Shown one piece after another: positions 1-7,399 of a stretch of DNA of 64,000 nt; position 1 is the first letter of the stretch; the number at the start of each line of letters is the position of its first letter. The stretch lies in NCBI RefSeq assembly GCF_014779765.1, contig NZ_JACXZA010000006.1, forward strand, positions 372,001-436,000, read 5' to 3'. The stretch is from Paenibacillus terricola. GTDB lineage: Bacteria > Bacillota > Bacilli > Paenibacillales > Paenibacillaceae. Under the pieces are notes generated by a model. The model saw only the letters and a list, made by a program, of their open reading frames with translations, was not told the DNA's origin and did no database searches. A program made the translations under genes and the position numbers.

Positions 1-554
1 AAACCTTTAACAAGATTCTGCTGTCTTTGTATCGAATGATTCTGACTCAACTTCCATTTACCTTCTAGCCTGTTCAATTTAATCTCAAAAGCAACCAATC
101 CGTTCATCAATCCATCAATAAACTTATCATCAAAGCTGACTAACCAAGGATTTGGCAGCGGCGATTCAAAAAAGTTAACGGTATTGCTTATTATTTTTTC
201 GACTTCATCTCTGTCATCAATTACCTTAAATTCCCCGTACGCATGAACAGCTACATAGTTCCACGTAGGTGCAATTCGGGGTTCCTCATACCATGATGGA
301 GAAATATAAGCATGCGGACCAGAAAAAACAACAAGGACTTCTTTATTGTCTAGATCCCTCCAATGAGGATTAGCTCTCGCCATATGGCTAATCAGAACAC
401 CTTTATCGTATTTTTTCTCATCAATTAAAAAAGGTAAATGTGTTGCAAAAGGATTGTTCTTATGATGAGAAAATAGAATCCCAAAACTATTATCCTTGAT
501 AAAATTCACAATTTTTGTTTTATCATCAACCTCAAAAGCTTTAGGAATGTACAT
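1..554 (-). CDS. PaiB-like FMN-binding negative transcriptional regulator, C-terminus cut by window edge
   Basis: The minus-strand frame opens at an ATG at 554-552, preceded by GGAGGAAAA, and runs off the left edge after about 184 codons. The protein begins MYIPKAFEVDD and contains NPFATHLPF, ISHMARANPHW, PHAYISPSWY and APTWNYVAVHAYG. These are hallmark segments of the PaiB/FMN-binding split-barrel family (Pfam FMN_bind_2). Family members are about 200-210 residues, so only a short C-terminal piece is missing. In Bacillus, PaiB acts with the acetyltransferase PaiA and affects sporulation and protease genes; that role is not shown here. The gene is invisible to a track that needs a stop codon inside the window. 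Confidence 0.85.
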   Translation of the reverse strand, partial: MYIPKAFEVDDKTKIVNFIKDNSFGILFSHHKNNPFATHLPFLIDEKKYDKGVLISHMARANPHWRDLDNKEVLVVFSGPHAYISPSWYEEPRIAPTWNYVAVHAYGEFKVIDDRDEVEKIISNTVNFFESPLPNPWLVSFDDKFIDGLMNGLVAFEIKLNRLEGKWKLSQNHSIQRQQNLVKG

Positions 555-715
555 GGATTTTCCTCCTCCGCTTTCTGCTAAACCCTCATTTTGCAAAACT
601 TCGTGATCAAGCATTTTTTTCGTGTCTTTTCGGTTTGTCATCCAGTGCCAGTTTTAGTTTATAGAAAAAATGAATGGGCAACATTCATTCCCTCCCTCGA
701 GATAATCGTTGTCAT

Positions 716-886
716 TCATCCATCCATATTTTCGACTCCACTTGTATCTGTGCGGCTAAGACGTATCCACGACTCTTGTACAGCATCATCCGCTTCACCC
801 AGAGATCCGAGCATCCGGTAAGCCACCGCTTGCAAGTGATTCCGATGCGTCTCAAATTGTTCCGCAAGCCAGTTTTGATTGTTCAT
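716..886 (-). pseudogene. N-terminal remnant of an ECF41-type (SigJ-like) sigma factor
   Basis: The minus strand from the ATG at 886 (GAGGAAGG upstream) encodes MNNQNWLAEQFETHRNHLQA, then VAYRMLGSLGEADDAVQESW and IRLSRTDTSGVEN. This is the region 2 signature of ECF41 sigma factors. The next conserved segment in relatives is G-W-L-T-T. Here the Trp codon is TGA (716-718), followed in frame by M-T-T-I-I, after which similarity ends. Regions 3 and 4 and the C-terminal SnoaL-like domain are absent, so about 57 of roughly 290 residues remain. It is non-functional. Its promoter appears to survive just upstream. Confidence 0.8.
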
Positions 887-920
887 GCGCTACATTCCTT
901 CCTCTATTTTTTACTTATAT

Positions 921-947
921 GTCGTACGAAACTAAGTAAATGTGACG
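921..947 (-). promoter_or_regulatory. Candidate ECF41-type promoter upstream of the sigma remnant
   Basis: On the minus strand the sequence reads CGTCACA, 16 bases, then CGAC. The consensus I know for ECF41 promoters is TGTCACA-N16-CGTC, so each box has one mismatch and the spacing is exact. It lies about 35 bases upstream of the decayed sigma start codon, where an autoregulated promoter would sit. Confidence 0.5.
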
Positions 948-1114
948 GGAATGTTCAACAATTTTTATCTTGAGTTCTCATCCCTAAAAAATTTTCATCG
1001 ATTTGGTCACGTTTCCGTGCGCACTTACGACATAGTTAGTGACAAGGGGAAACGGTCAATATGTATGGAGACCAAGTGTTCCCAAAAAAACTTTTAAACT
1101 AAGGAGCGATTATT

Positions 1115-1540
1115 ATGAGTACGAATTTGATCCCTTTTCTTGAAATGAACGGAAGCGCTAATGAGGCCATTGCTTTATATGAGAAAGCACTGGATGCAAA
1201 GGTTGTTTATAAGCTGAGACTTGGAGATGTGCCGAAAAATCCGGAATCCCCGTTGCCGCCAGAGAAAGAAGATTTGATTTCTTATGCTGTCTTGAAAATC
1301 GGAGATGCAGAGCTTCAAATTTCCGACCTTGTTACCGGTAGCAACTACCATAAGGGAACACAAATAACCCTAGTTGTTCAAACCCCCGATAAAGACAAAG
1401 CTGTACAATATTTCGAGGCACTAAAAGAAGGCGGTCAAGTAAACGAGCCGCTGCAAGCAAGTTTCTTCAGCCCCGCTTACGGCAATGTAACGGACAAATT
1501 CGGCGTTACGTTCCGGATTCTCACAAAAGGGCGCCAGTAA
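1115..1540 (+). CDS. PhnB-like VOC-superfamily protein
   Basis: A 141-residue protein starting at an ATG behind AAGGAGCG. It opens with LIPFLEMNGSANEAIALYEK, continues with DLISYAVLKIGDAELQISD, and ends with the FFSPAYGNVTDKFGVTFRI segment. This is the usual layout of PhnB / 3-demethylubiquinone methyltransferase-like proteins, two beta-alpha-beta-beta-beta modules of the vicinal-oxygen-chelate fold. The substrate cannot be predicted; most relatives are small cytoplasmic proteins of unknown role. It is the only intact gene among the decayed fragments between 0.7 and 2.5 kb. Length matches the family. Confidence 0.85.
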   Translation: MSTNLIPFLEMNGSANEAIALYEKALDAKVVYKLRLGDVPKNPESPLPPEKEDLISYAVLKIGDAELQISDLVTGSNYHKGTQITLVVQTPDKDKAVQYFEALKEGGQVNEPLQASFFSPAYGNVTDKFGVTFRILTKGRQ

Positions 1541-1551
1541 TTTTAAGCTGA

Positions 1552-1977
1552 TCTAGCGGCTCTCTATTCGCATTTAGCTGGGCAGGCAATGCTGCAAAAA
1601 CTGCAGCGAAAAAAGCTGAAATCACTGAAAACGGCAAGCTCGCCGAACTTCTCGCGCTCGCTGACGGGCAAGAATATCAAATCAATTACGTCCTCGACGG
1701 CAAGGCGTGGCGCGGCTTTGGCGTGATGGGTGCCTATGACGCGGAAGGCGCGCTCGTCCTCGACTTCCTCGCTGGGGACTACATCGTGGTGCCTGGTACA
1801 AGCGCTGACCAAGACTGCCTTGCTGACGAAATAACAGGGAAAGTGTTCGGTGGCCTGCTCCAAGAAATCTCAGACTATAAATACGTTGGACCTGGTAACT
1901 CCACCTTCGTCAAAGCAGCTGAATACGGTACATTCTACGGCGAAATGTGGCTTCGTGCGAAGAAAGTAGCAGGCTAA
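1552..1977 (+). pseudogene. 5'-truncated fragment resembling a GyrI-like effector-binding domain
   Basis: An open frame runs from just after the TGA at 1549 to TAA at 1977 but has no credible start codon or ribosome binding site. The only in-frame internal start is a GTG at 1723, in the middle of continuous coding-like sequence. The translation includes ENGKLAELLALADGQEYQIN, KAWRGFGVMGAYD, GDYIVVPGTSADQD and SDYKYVGPGNSTFV. That resembles the small-molecule-binding (GyrI-like/SOUL-type) domain found in AraC-type and related regulators. I infer a C-terminal remnant of a larger gene; the family assignment is tentative. Confidence 0.4.
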
Positions 1978-2049
1978 TCGCAGTCACAGTAGCACCCTCA
2001 TGGCAATTTACAGCATTGGACATAAAACGGTATATATAGGAGGAAATGT

Positions 2050-2163
2050 GGTCGGTCGGGTAGGGCACCCGATGATATTGCCAAGGCCATCGCCTATCTG
2101 GTCGACAATACCTTTGTAACCGGAACGGTTCTCGAAGCGGACGGCGGCTTGCGGCTGAAATAA
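2050..2163 (+). pseudogene. C-terminal remnant of a short-chain dehydrogenase/reductase
   Basis: The frame ending at TAA 2161-2163 reads GRAPDDIAKAIAYLVDN, then FVTGTVLEADGGLRLK. This matches the last 35 or so residues of SDR enzymes: the (P/H)-D-(D/E)-(I/V)-A motif followed by the V-T-G-x-x-x-x-x-D-G-G end. Nothing of the Rossmann cofactor site or the YxxxK catalytic motif is present. An AGGAGG followed by ATG at about 2040-2048 sits just in front but out of frame. An internal deletion may therefore have joined the original start region to the 3' end. Confidence 0.7.
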
Positions 2164-2429
2164 ATCGATCTGTGGATCGAAGAACATGAATGTCTTCCCT
2201 GCGTCATTTTCATAGAAGGATTTTTACGAAAGCCAGGCTCGCCCGCATACCAAATGCTGTCCTTATCTGGGTCGTTATCTGAGACAATTAGAATCTCTTG
2301 TTTATTCGGAAGCCTTAGCAGTACCGGTCCCAACCACCATACAATCTCACAATCGAGATACTTTACGTACCAGTCGACGGCTTGCTGCTGATCTGAAACA
2401 GGGATTGCGATGTCAAGCCGCGTTACCAT
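2164..2429 (-). pseudogene. Frameshifted VOC-family remnant, abutting the SDR remnant tail to tail
   Basis: From the ATG at 2429 the protein reads VTRLDIAIPVSDQQQAVDWY, then IVWWLGPVLLRLPNKQ, a VOC/glyoxalase-like N-terminus. Similarity breaks at a run of five A residues near 2225. Adding one A restores a family-like C-terminal segment, K-S-F-Y-E-N-D-A-G-K-T-F-M-F-F-D-P-Q. The frame then enters the opposite-strand SDR remnant, so the predicted 111-residue protein is a chimera of real sequence and antisense noise. I call it a pseudogene. Confidence 0.6.
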
Positions 2430-2498
2430 AGTTCCGGTTTTTCCATAGGAATCTTCCCCTTGGTATTTGGTATATGTTACAACCTCTCTTCAGTTAGT

Positions 2499-2533
2499 AA
2501 AAAAATCCCGCCTCATATATTAAGACGGGATTT
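2499..2533 (-). terminator. Rho-independent terminator of the kinase/regulator/lipoprotein operon
   Basis: AAATCCCG pairs with CGGGATTT around a 15-base loop. On the minus strand the hairpin is followed directly by TTTTTTTAC. It lies about 50 bases beyond the stop of the lipoprotein gene ending at 2586. Confidence 0.8.
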
Positions 2534-2585
2534 GCGCGGCTAACACGATGTCCTTCCATAAACTTCTGCGCGTTCTCACTATCTG

Positions 2586-3899
2586 TTACTGCTGTTTATC
2601 CAGCGCAGCCTGCAAATCTTGCATATACATCTGCGGTGTATAATCGCTGCTGGAGATGAGCAGCTGCGCATTGTTCCAAGCGACCGTCTGCGTCTCCGCA
2701 TCGAACAACGCTTCAAACCATAACGCGCCGTTGCGGACATGGTCGATCGTCTGCTGCGCCATCTGCGTCAGCATCGGAATATCGGATGGCATGTGCTGCA
2801 CATTAAAGCCGGTGATGACACCGTTCTCCGCCATTGCTTTGTCCCCATAGCCGGTGAATACCGCCTGTAGCCATTCCTTCATCGTATCGTCGTATGCAGC
2901 AGCCGATAGGGAAGTCGTCAAACCCGCATTCATAAGCCAATCGTCTCGAGTTCCTTTCCCTTCAGGAACAAGCGGTATGTTAAACAATCCAATCGCATCG
3001 GTGCCGATGTGGTTCTTGTCCGGATTATTGAAATCCCGAACACTCCAGCTGCCCGTGTAGAACATGGCTGCTTTCCCTTTCAGGAACAACGCCGACGCTT
3101 CATCCATCTCGATCCGGTTCACGTTCTTCCCGAAGTAGCCTTGCAGCGCCATCCGCTGTACAATCGCAGCCGCTTCAACAAAGCCTTGATCGGTCACTTT
3201 GATCTCCTTGCGATCGACCTTCTGCATGACATCGTAGCCGTATTTGCGGATGACATAACCGTTAATGAGACGGGTAATCGGCCATTTCTGCGCGCCTGAC
3301 AGCGCGAACGGCTGAATGCCATTGCTCTGGAACACTTCAGCGGCATGCATGAGATCGTCCCATGTCTCGGGCTCCGATAATCCGTACCGAGCGAACAGGT
3401 CCTTGTTGTACCAGAAGCCTTCAATATTAATCTCGAGCGGCAGCGCGTACAGCCCTTTGCCCCGCACCATCGACTTGAGCAGTTTAACGGCAGCCGGATT
3501 CAGTTCATTCTGAAGCCCGATCTCGTTGAACAGCTTCTCAATGTCGAGAATGAGATCATTATCGGCCAGCTGTTCGAGCGGTCTGCCCGATTCGTAGGAG
3601 AAGATTTCCGGGAGATCGTTGCTGGCGGCTAGCAGCTGTATCTTTTGCACAAGATCCGATGTATTCACGTTCTCGAACTCATACTTCACCGTTGGATGCT
3701 GCTTCTCGTAGGCGCGCGCCTGCACACTGATAATTCTCGGCTGCTGCTCCTCTAGATCCGATGACACATAATGAATCGTACGCTCCGGATTCGAAATCAT
3801 ATTCTGCTCGTCCGACATATAAGAGCTGCCGCCGCCGCAGGATGCGAGTAGCAGACAGCAAGCCATCGTCAGGCATAATGCCGCAGCGCGTCTCAGCAT
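2586..3899 (-). CDS. Orphan extracellular sugar-binding lipoprotein in a two-component operon
   Basis: A 437-residue family-1 solute-binding protein. The N-terminus is a lipoprotein signal with lipobox LLASC (Cys about 21) followed by Gly/Ser. Further motifs include QPRIISVQARAYEKQHPTVK, NDLPEIFSYESG, YALPLEINIEGFWYNKDLF and ALFLKGKAAMFYTGSW, typical of CUT1 carbohydrate receptors. It is the third gene of an operon, starting 13 bases after the YesN-type regulator. No permease gene is present on either side. It may therefore present sugar to the kinase as a sensory receptor, or serve permeases encoded elsewhere. Receptor class is firm; the sensory role is inference. Confidence 0.85.
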   Translation of the reverse strand: MLRRAAALCLTMACCLLLASCGGGSSYMSDEQNMISNPERTIHYVSSDLEEQQPRIISVQARAYEKQHPTVKYEFENVNTSDLVQKIQLLAASNDLPEIFSYESGRPLEQLADNDLILDIEKLFNEIGLQNELNPAAVKLLKSMVRGKGLYALPLEINIEGFWYNKDLFARYGLSEPETWDDLMHAAEVFQSNGIQPFALSGAQKWPITRLINGYVIRKYGYDVMQKVDRKEIKVTDQGFVEAAAIVQRMALQGYFGKNVNRIEMDEASALFLKGKAAMFYTGSWSVRDFNNPDKNHIGTDAIGLFNIPLVPEGKGTRDDWLMNAGLTTSLSAAAYDDTMKEWLQAVFTGYGDKAMAENGVITGFNVQHMPSDIPMLTQMAQQTIDHVRNGALWFEALFDAETQTVAWNNAQLLISSSDYTPQMYMQDLQAALDKQQ

Positions 3900-3912
3900 G
3901 GCGGATCACCTC

Positions 3913-5436
3913 CTATTGTTCGCTGCTTGATGGATCTTGGGTATCATGAAGCTTCGTCATGCCATGACCTTCACGGTATTGACTTGGTGTGACGCCCGTA
4001 TATTTCTTGAATTGCTCGGTAAAATGCCGATAGTTAAAATACCCGACCTTCTTGCTCACATCATTGACCAACATGCCCTTAAGCAGCAGCATCTTCGCTT
4101 GTTCCATGCGCAGCTTGGTCACGTATTTGATATAGGAGATGCCGACTCTTTCTTTGAAAAGAAGGCTTAGATAAGTGGCGTTCATGCCCACATGCTCCGC
4201 CACCTCCTGCAGCGTGCAGGACAGCGAATAGTTCTGATCGATGAAGGCGAGCGCCTTCTCCACCGCATTGTGGCTCGTGGCATGCTTCTCTTCCCGCATA
4301 AAATTGTGCAGCATCTCCATCTGCTCCTGCAGCCATTCAAACATCCGATCCCGCGACGACATCTCGCCAAGCTCGCGATACGAGACGTTCGCCTGCTGCT
4401 TCGCGTCCCAGCCGGATTCCTTCGCCACCTGATAGCCGATGTAAGCCAGCTTCAGCACTTCCTGCTCGACCTGTTCGGGGCTAAGCCGCTGAACCTCCAT
4501 CTCATGCTTGTACTGATCCAGCTGCCGCAGCAGCCCCTCCTTGTTCCCTGTCCGCATACAGAAAACAATCTCTTCTTCCTTGTCGGTCAGCCCGCTAGGC
4601 AGATGCTCTTCGACAGGCACGAACCTTGTCCAGCCTTTCTCCTCGAGGAAAACCGCATAACGCAGCGCACGAATCGCTTCCTTGTAGCTAAGCCCCGCTT
4701 CCGCGGCACTGGTATAGGTCTGCCCCGAACCAATTGTCAGATGTGTCTGCAAGGAGAAGAGCGTCAGATACTCCCACAGTTCATCGGCCGGCAGCTCGAA
4801 ATGCACAGCGAACGTGATCCATTCTTTGCCGTAAGGAAAGGAGATGATCCGGTACGATGGATGCTCATCCAGCCGTTCGCCGCGGCCCGTCGCTGCAAGT
4901 ACCGTCACACCGGCCAATCGGTCCGCATCGGCCTCCCCGAAAGCAGCCCGCCATGCGGGGACGGCATCCGCCCCAAGCAGCAGCAAATCAAGCGTCGCCT
5001 TCTCGAGCAGCGCATCCTTATTCGCTTCCAGCTGAGTCCGCATCTGGACATGCTCCTGCTGATGGCCGATCCGCGCGATCGTCCGCTGGAGCGCTTCGTC
5101 GATTTTCTCAAGCGTAATCGGCTTGTCCAAATAATCGATCACGCCCAGCTTCAGCGCCGTGCGGATATATTCGAATTCATTGAAGCCGCTGAATACGATG
5201 CATGCGGTATCCGGCTTCTCCTTCATGATCTGTTCAATCAGTTCCAGCCCGGTCAAACCAGGCATTCGAATGTCCGTCATGACGATATCCGGCTGCAGTT
5301 CGCGCACCATCTGTCTGGCCGTCAGGCCATCCGCGGCGGTGCCAACAAGCTGGATGCCGTACTTGGACCAATCCACCATCATTTGAAGACCTTGCGTCAC
5401 TATATATTCATCGTCGAATATAACGGCCTTTAGCAT
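3913..5436 (-). CDS. YesN-type response regulator with AraC DNA-binding domain
   Basis: A receiver domain occupies about residues 1-120, with the phospho-acceptor Asp in VMTDIRMPG (Asp55 from this start) and the acidic pair D-D near residue 8. A 250-residue linker follows, then an AraC double helix-turn-helix at the end (SCTLQEVAEHVGMNATYLSL ... KKVGYFNYRHFTEQFKKYTG). I choose the ATG at 5436, with GAGAGG upstream, over an in-frame TTG at 5445. The kinase stop (TGA 5444-5442) lies just before it, so the two are translationally linked. It probably activates sugar-uptake or glycosidase genes; target sites are not identified. Confidence 0.9.
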   Translation of the reverse strand: MLKAVIFDDEYIVTQGLQMMVDWSKYGIQLVGTAADGLTARQMVRELQPDIVMTDIRMPGLTGLELIEQIMKEKPDTACIVFSGFNEFEYIRTALKLGVIDYLDKPITLEKIDEALQRTIARIGHQQEHVQMRTQLEANKDALLEKATLDLLLLGADAVPAWRAAFGEADADRLAGVTVLAATGRGERLDEHPSYRIISFPYGKEWITFAVHFELPADELWEYLTLFSLQTHLTIGSGQTYTSAAEAGLSYKEAIRALRYAVFLEEKGWTRFVPVEEHLPSGLTDKEEEIVFCMRTGNKEGLLRQLDQYKHEMEVQRLSPEQVEQEVLKLAYIGYQVAKESGWDAKQQANVSYRELGEMSSRDRMFEWLQEQMEMLHNFMREEKHATSHNAVEKALAFIDQNYSLSCTLQEVAEHVGMNATYLSLLFKERVGISYIKYVTKLRMEQAKMLLLKGMLVNDVSKKVGYFNYRHFTEQFKKYTGVTPSQYREGHGMTKLHDTQDPSSSEQ

Positions 5437-5441
5437 GGCAC

Positions 5442-7214
5442 TCAAACCTCTCTGATTTCATTCGGCCGGAAACGTATCTCGACCGTTGTCCCTCTGCCCA
5501 GCCTACTACTTACGAGAAGCGAGCTTCGATGTCCGTAATAAAGCATGATACGGTCCTTCACATTCGTTAGGCCGTATCCCTTCTCCGTTACGCTTGTATC
5601 CGCCATGCCGACACCGTCATCTTCAACGGTGAAGATCGCGGTGCCGTCTTCCATTCTGCCCGTTAGTCGGATCGTGCCTTCGCCAAGCTTCGGCTCCAAG
5701 CCGTGGTAGATCGCGTTCTCTACCAGCGGCTGAAGAATGAGCTTCAAGATTTCAAGGCTCATCAGCTCCTGATCGACATCGACGATATAGCGGAACCGAG
5801 ACTTATAGCGCAGGTTCTGGATCGTCATATAATGCTCGATATGCTCCAGCTCTCGGAACACAGGAATCGTTTCCTTGCCTTTGTTCAGGCTGATTTTGAA
5901 GCTTTCGGATAAAGCGACGGTCATCTTCGCGATATCGGCGTTATTTTGCAAAATAGCCATCCAATAGATCGAATCCAATGTGTTGTATAGAAAATGCGGC
6001 TTAATCTGCGCCTGCAGCGTTCGAAGCTCCGCCTCCCGCTCCTTCAGCTGCGAGTGAATCAGCCGCTCGTTCAGCAGCTTATTCTCGGACGAGATTTTGC
6101 GGAAAGTCTCGCCAATCGCGCCAACCTCGTCTTCCTCGAACGAAGTCCCCTGCGTAGAGGTGCCGGAGCCTTTGGACCAGTCGACCATCATTTTCTTCAA
6201 TTGAAGAAGCGGCCTTGTAATACTGCCTGATACAAACAGCGACAACACGATTGCAACCAAAGCGATAAAAGCGGCAATAAGCATCGTAACCGTCGTAATC
6301 CGGTTGGAGTCCTGCAGCAGCACCTTCGCCTTGACGATATGAAGGAACGTCCAATCCGTCGTGGAATTACGATAACCGACCGTGAGATAGCCGTGCTCAT
6401 GAAGATTGTTAAGCACTGCCGCTTCGTTATCATCCCAATTGATCAGACTTGAGATCGATGTGTTCTGCGCATAGACGCTGCGCGTCACATTGCTTGTCGT
6501 ATCCAGCACAATAAACCCGCTGTCCTCTTCATCGTTCATCGCCTGCTTGAATATCGTGCTCTTGAGATTGATGACCAACAACCCGATCGGACGGAAATTC
6601 GTCGGATCGCGAAGCAGCTTCACGCTGGAGAAGGAGCCGCTCGGGTTACGAGATGAACCAGATTGAAGCACATTATAGCTGAAAAAGACCTCTCGGCCGT
6701 TCGCAGATGCGGCGCGCTTGTACCAGTCCGTCTGCCCGATCATCGATCGGCTGGGCTCATCCTCATAGATGCCGGCATTGGCATCTATGCTGCCGTAGCA
6801 GACCGAGTGATAGCCGCGATCGAACAAACAAATCGAGTCGATATGGCGCGTATCGATCAGATTGCGCACGACCAAATTCTGCAGACGATTCGCCGTCCGT
6901 AGATCCAGTACATGCCCGCCAGGCAGTGCGCTTGCCTTGAGTTCCTCGCGGAGTTGATCGTTCGCTAATATTAACCGATGCATATTAATGACATTGCGGA
7001 ATAACAGGTCGGCAACCTCGCTGGCCGTCTTCAAGTTATGCTCGTTGTTGTCCAGATGGTTGTGAACGATCGTATCCTTCGAAATATTGACCGAAATCGC
7101 GCCGAGAATAAGAAGCGGCGGGACAGACAACAGCACAACAGCGAGCAGGATTCTTGTACGAAGCCTGCGGGGACGAGCCTGCTTGAGAAGCGATAGTAAG
7201 GAAAATGGACGCAT
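5442..7214 (-). CDS. YesM-type sensor histidine kinase
   Basis: A 590-residue membrane kinase. The first transmembrane helix is near residues 22-42, an extracellular Cache-like sensor domain spans about 45-300, and a second helix lies near 308-330. A HAMP linker follows (SITRPLLQLKKMM). The His-kinase motif QIKPHFLYNTLDSIYW has its phosphorylatable His at 407. The ATPase motifs are LVENAIYHGL, VEDDGVGM and GYGLTNVKDRI. It is the first gene of the operon with the YesN-type regulator and the sugar-binding lipoprotein. Pairing with the lipoprotein suggests detection of an extracellular sugar, possibly through receptor-kinase contact. Confidence 0.9.
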   Translation of the reverse strand: MRPFSLLSLLKQARPRRLRTRILLAVVLLSVPPLLILGAISVNISKDTIVHNHLDNNEHNLKTASEVADLLFRNVINMHRLILANDQLREELKASALPGGHVLDLRTANRLQNLVVRNLIDTRHIDSICLFDRGYHSVCYGSIDANAGIYEDEPSRSMIGQTDWYKRAASANGREVFFSYNVLQSGSSRNPSGSFSSVKLLRDPTNFRPIGLLVINLKSTIFKQAMNDEEDSGFIVLDTTSNVTRSVYAQNTSISSLINWDDNEAAVLNNLHEHGYLTVGYRNSTTDWTFLHIVKAKVLLQDSNRITTVTMLIAAFIALVAIVLSLFVSGSITRPLLQLKKMMVDWSKGSGTSTQGTSFEEDEVGAIGETFRKISSENKLLNERLIHSQLKEREAELRTLQAQIKPHFLYNTLDSIYWMAILQNNADIAKMTVALSESFKISLNKGKETIPVFRELEHIEHYMTIQNLRYKSRFRYIVDVDQELMSLEILKLILQPLVENAIYHGLEPKLGEGTIRLTGRMEDGTAIFTVEDDGVGMADTSVTEKGYGLTNVKDRIMLYYGHRSSLLVSSRLGRGTTVEIRFRPNEIREV

Positions 7215-7265
7215 CCAACTTAAGCTCCTATGGCCGTTTAAGCCCGTAATAGGGTTGTTTCATCC

Positions 7266-7294
7266 ATTGTAAACGAATACATGAGGTTTATCAC
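7266..7294 (-). promoter_or_regulatory. Candidate sigma-A promoter for the kinase operon
   Basis: The minus strand carries GTGATA, 17 bases, then TACAAT, ending about 50 bases upstream of the kinase start codon. The -10 box is good and the -35 box partial. Confidence 0.4.
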
Positions 7295-7345
7295 GGCGCA
7301 CTTTTTTTGGGTAGGATGTCTGTTTTTTTTGGATCAAGGTGAATA

Positions 7346-7384
7346 TGAAAAATCAAAGACCATCTGCAGGAGATGATCTTTGAT
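7346..7384 (-). terminator. Rho-independent terminator after the GH3 gene
   Basis: ATCAAAGA-C-CATCT pairs with AGATG-A-TCTTTGAT around a five-base loop. On the minus strand it is followed by TTTTTC. It lies 16 bases beyond the GH3 stop codon. Confidence 0.85.
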
Positions 7385-7399
7385 CTGGATAGACGCATG

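Noticed and set aside
591-973. Two overlapping plus-strand frames of 76 and 99 codons
   Set aside because: They run opposite to the sigma-factor remnant and its promoter and lack ribosome sites.
4192-5433. 413-codon plus-strand open frame
   Set aside because: It lies wholly antisense to the YesN-type regulator, has no ribosome binding site or recognisable domain, and arises from codon bias of the real gene.
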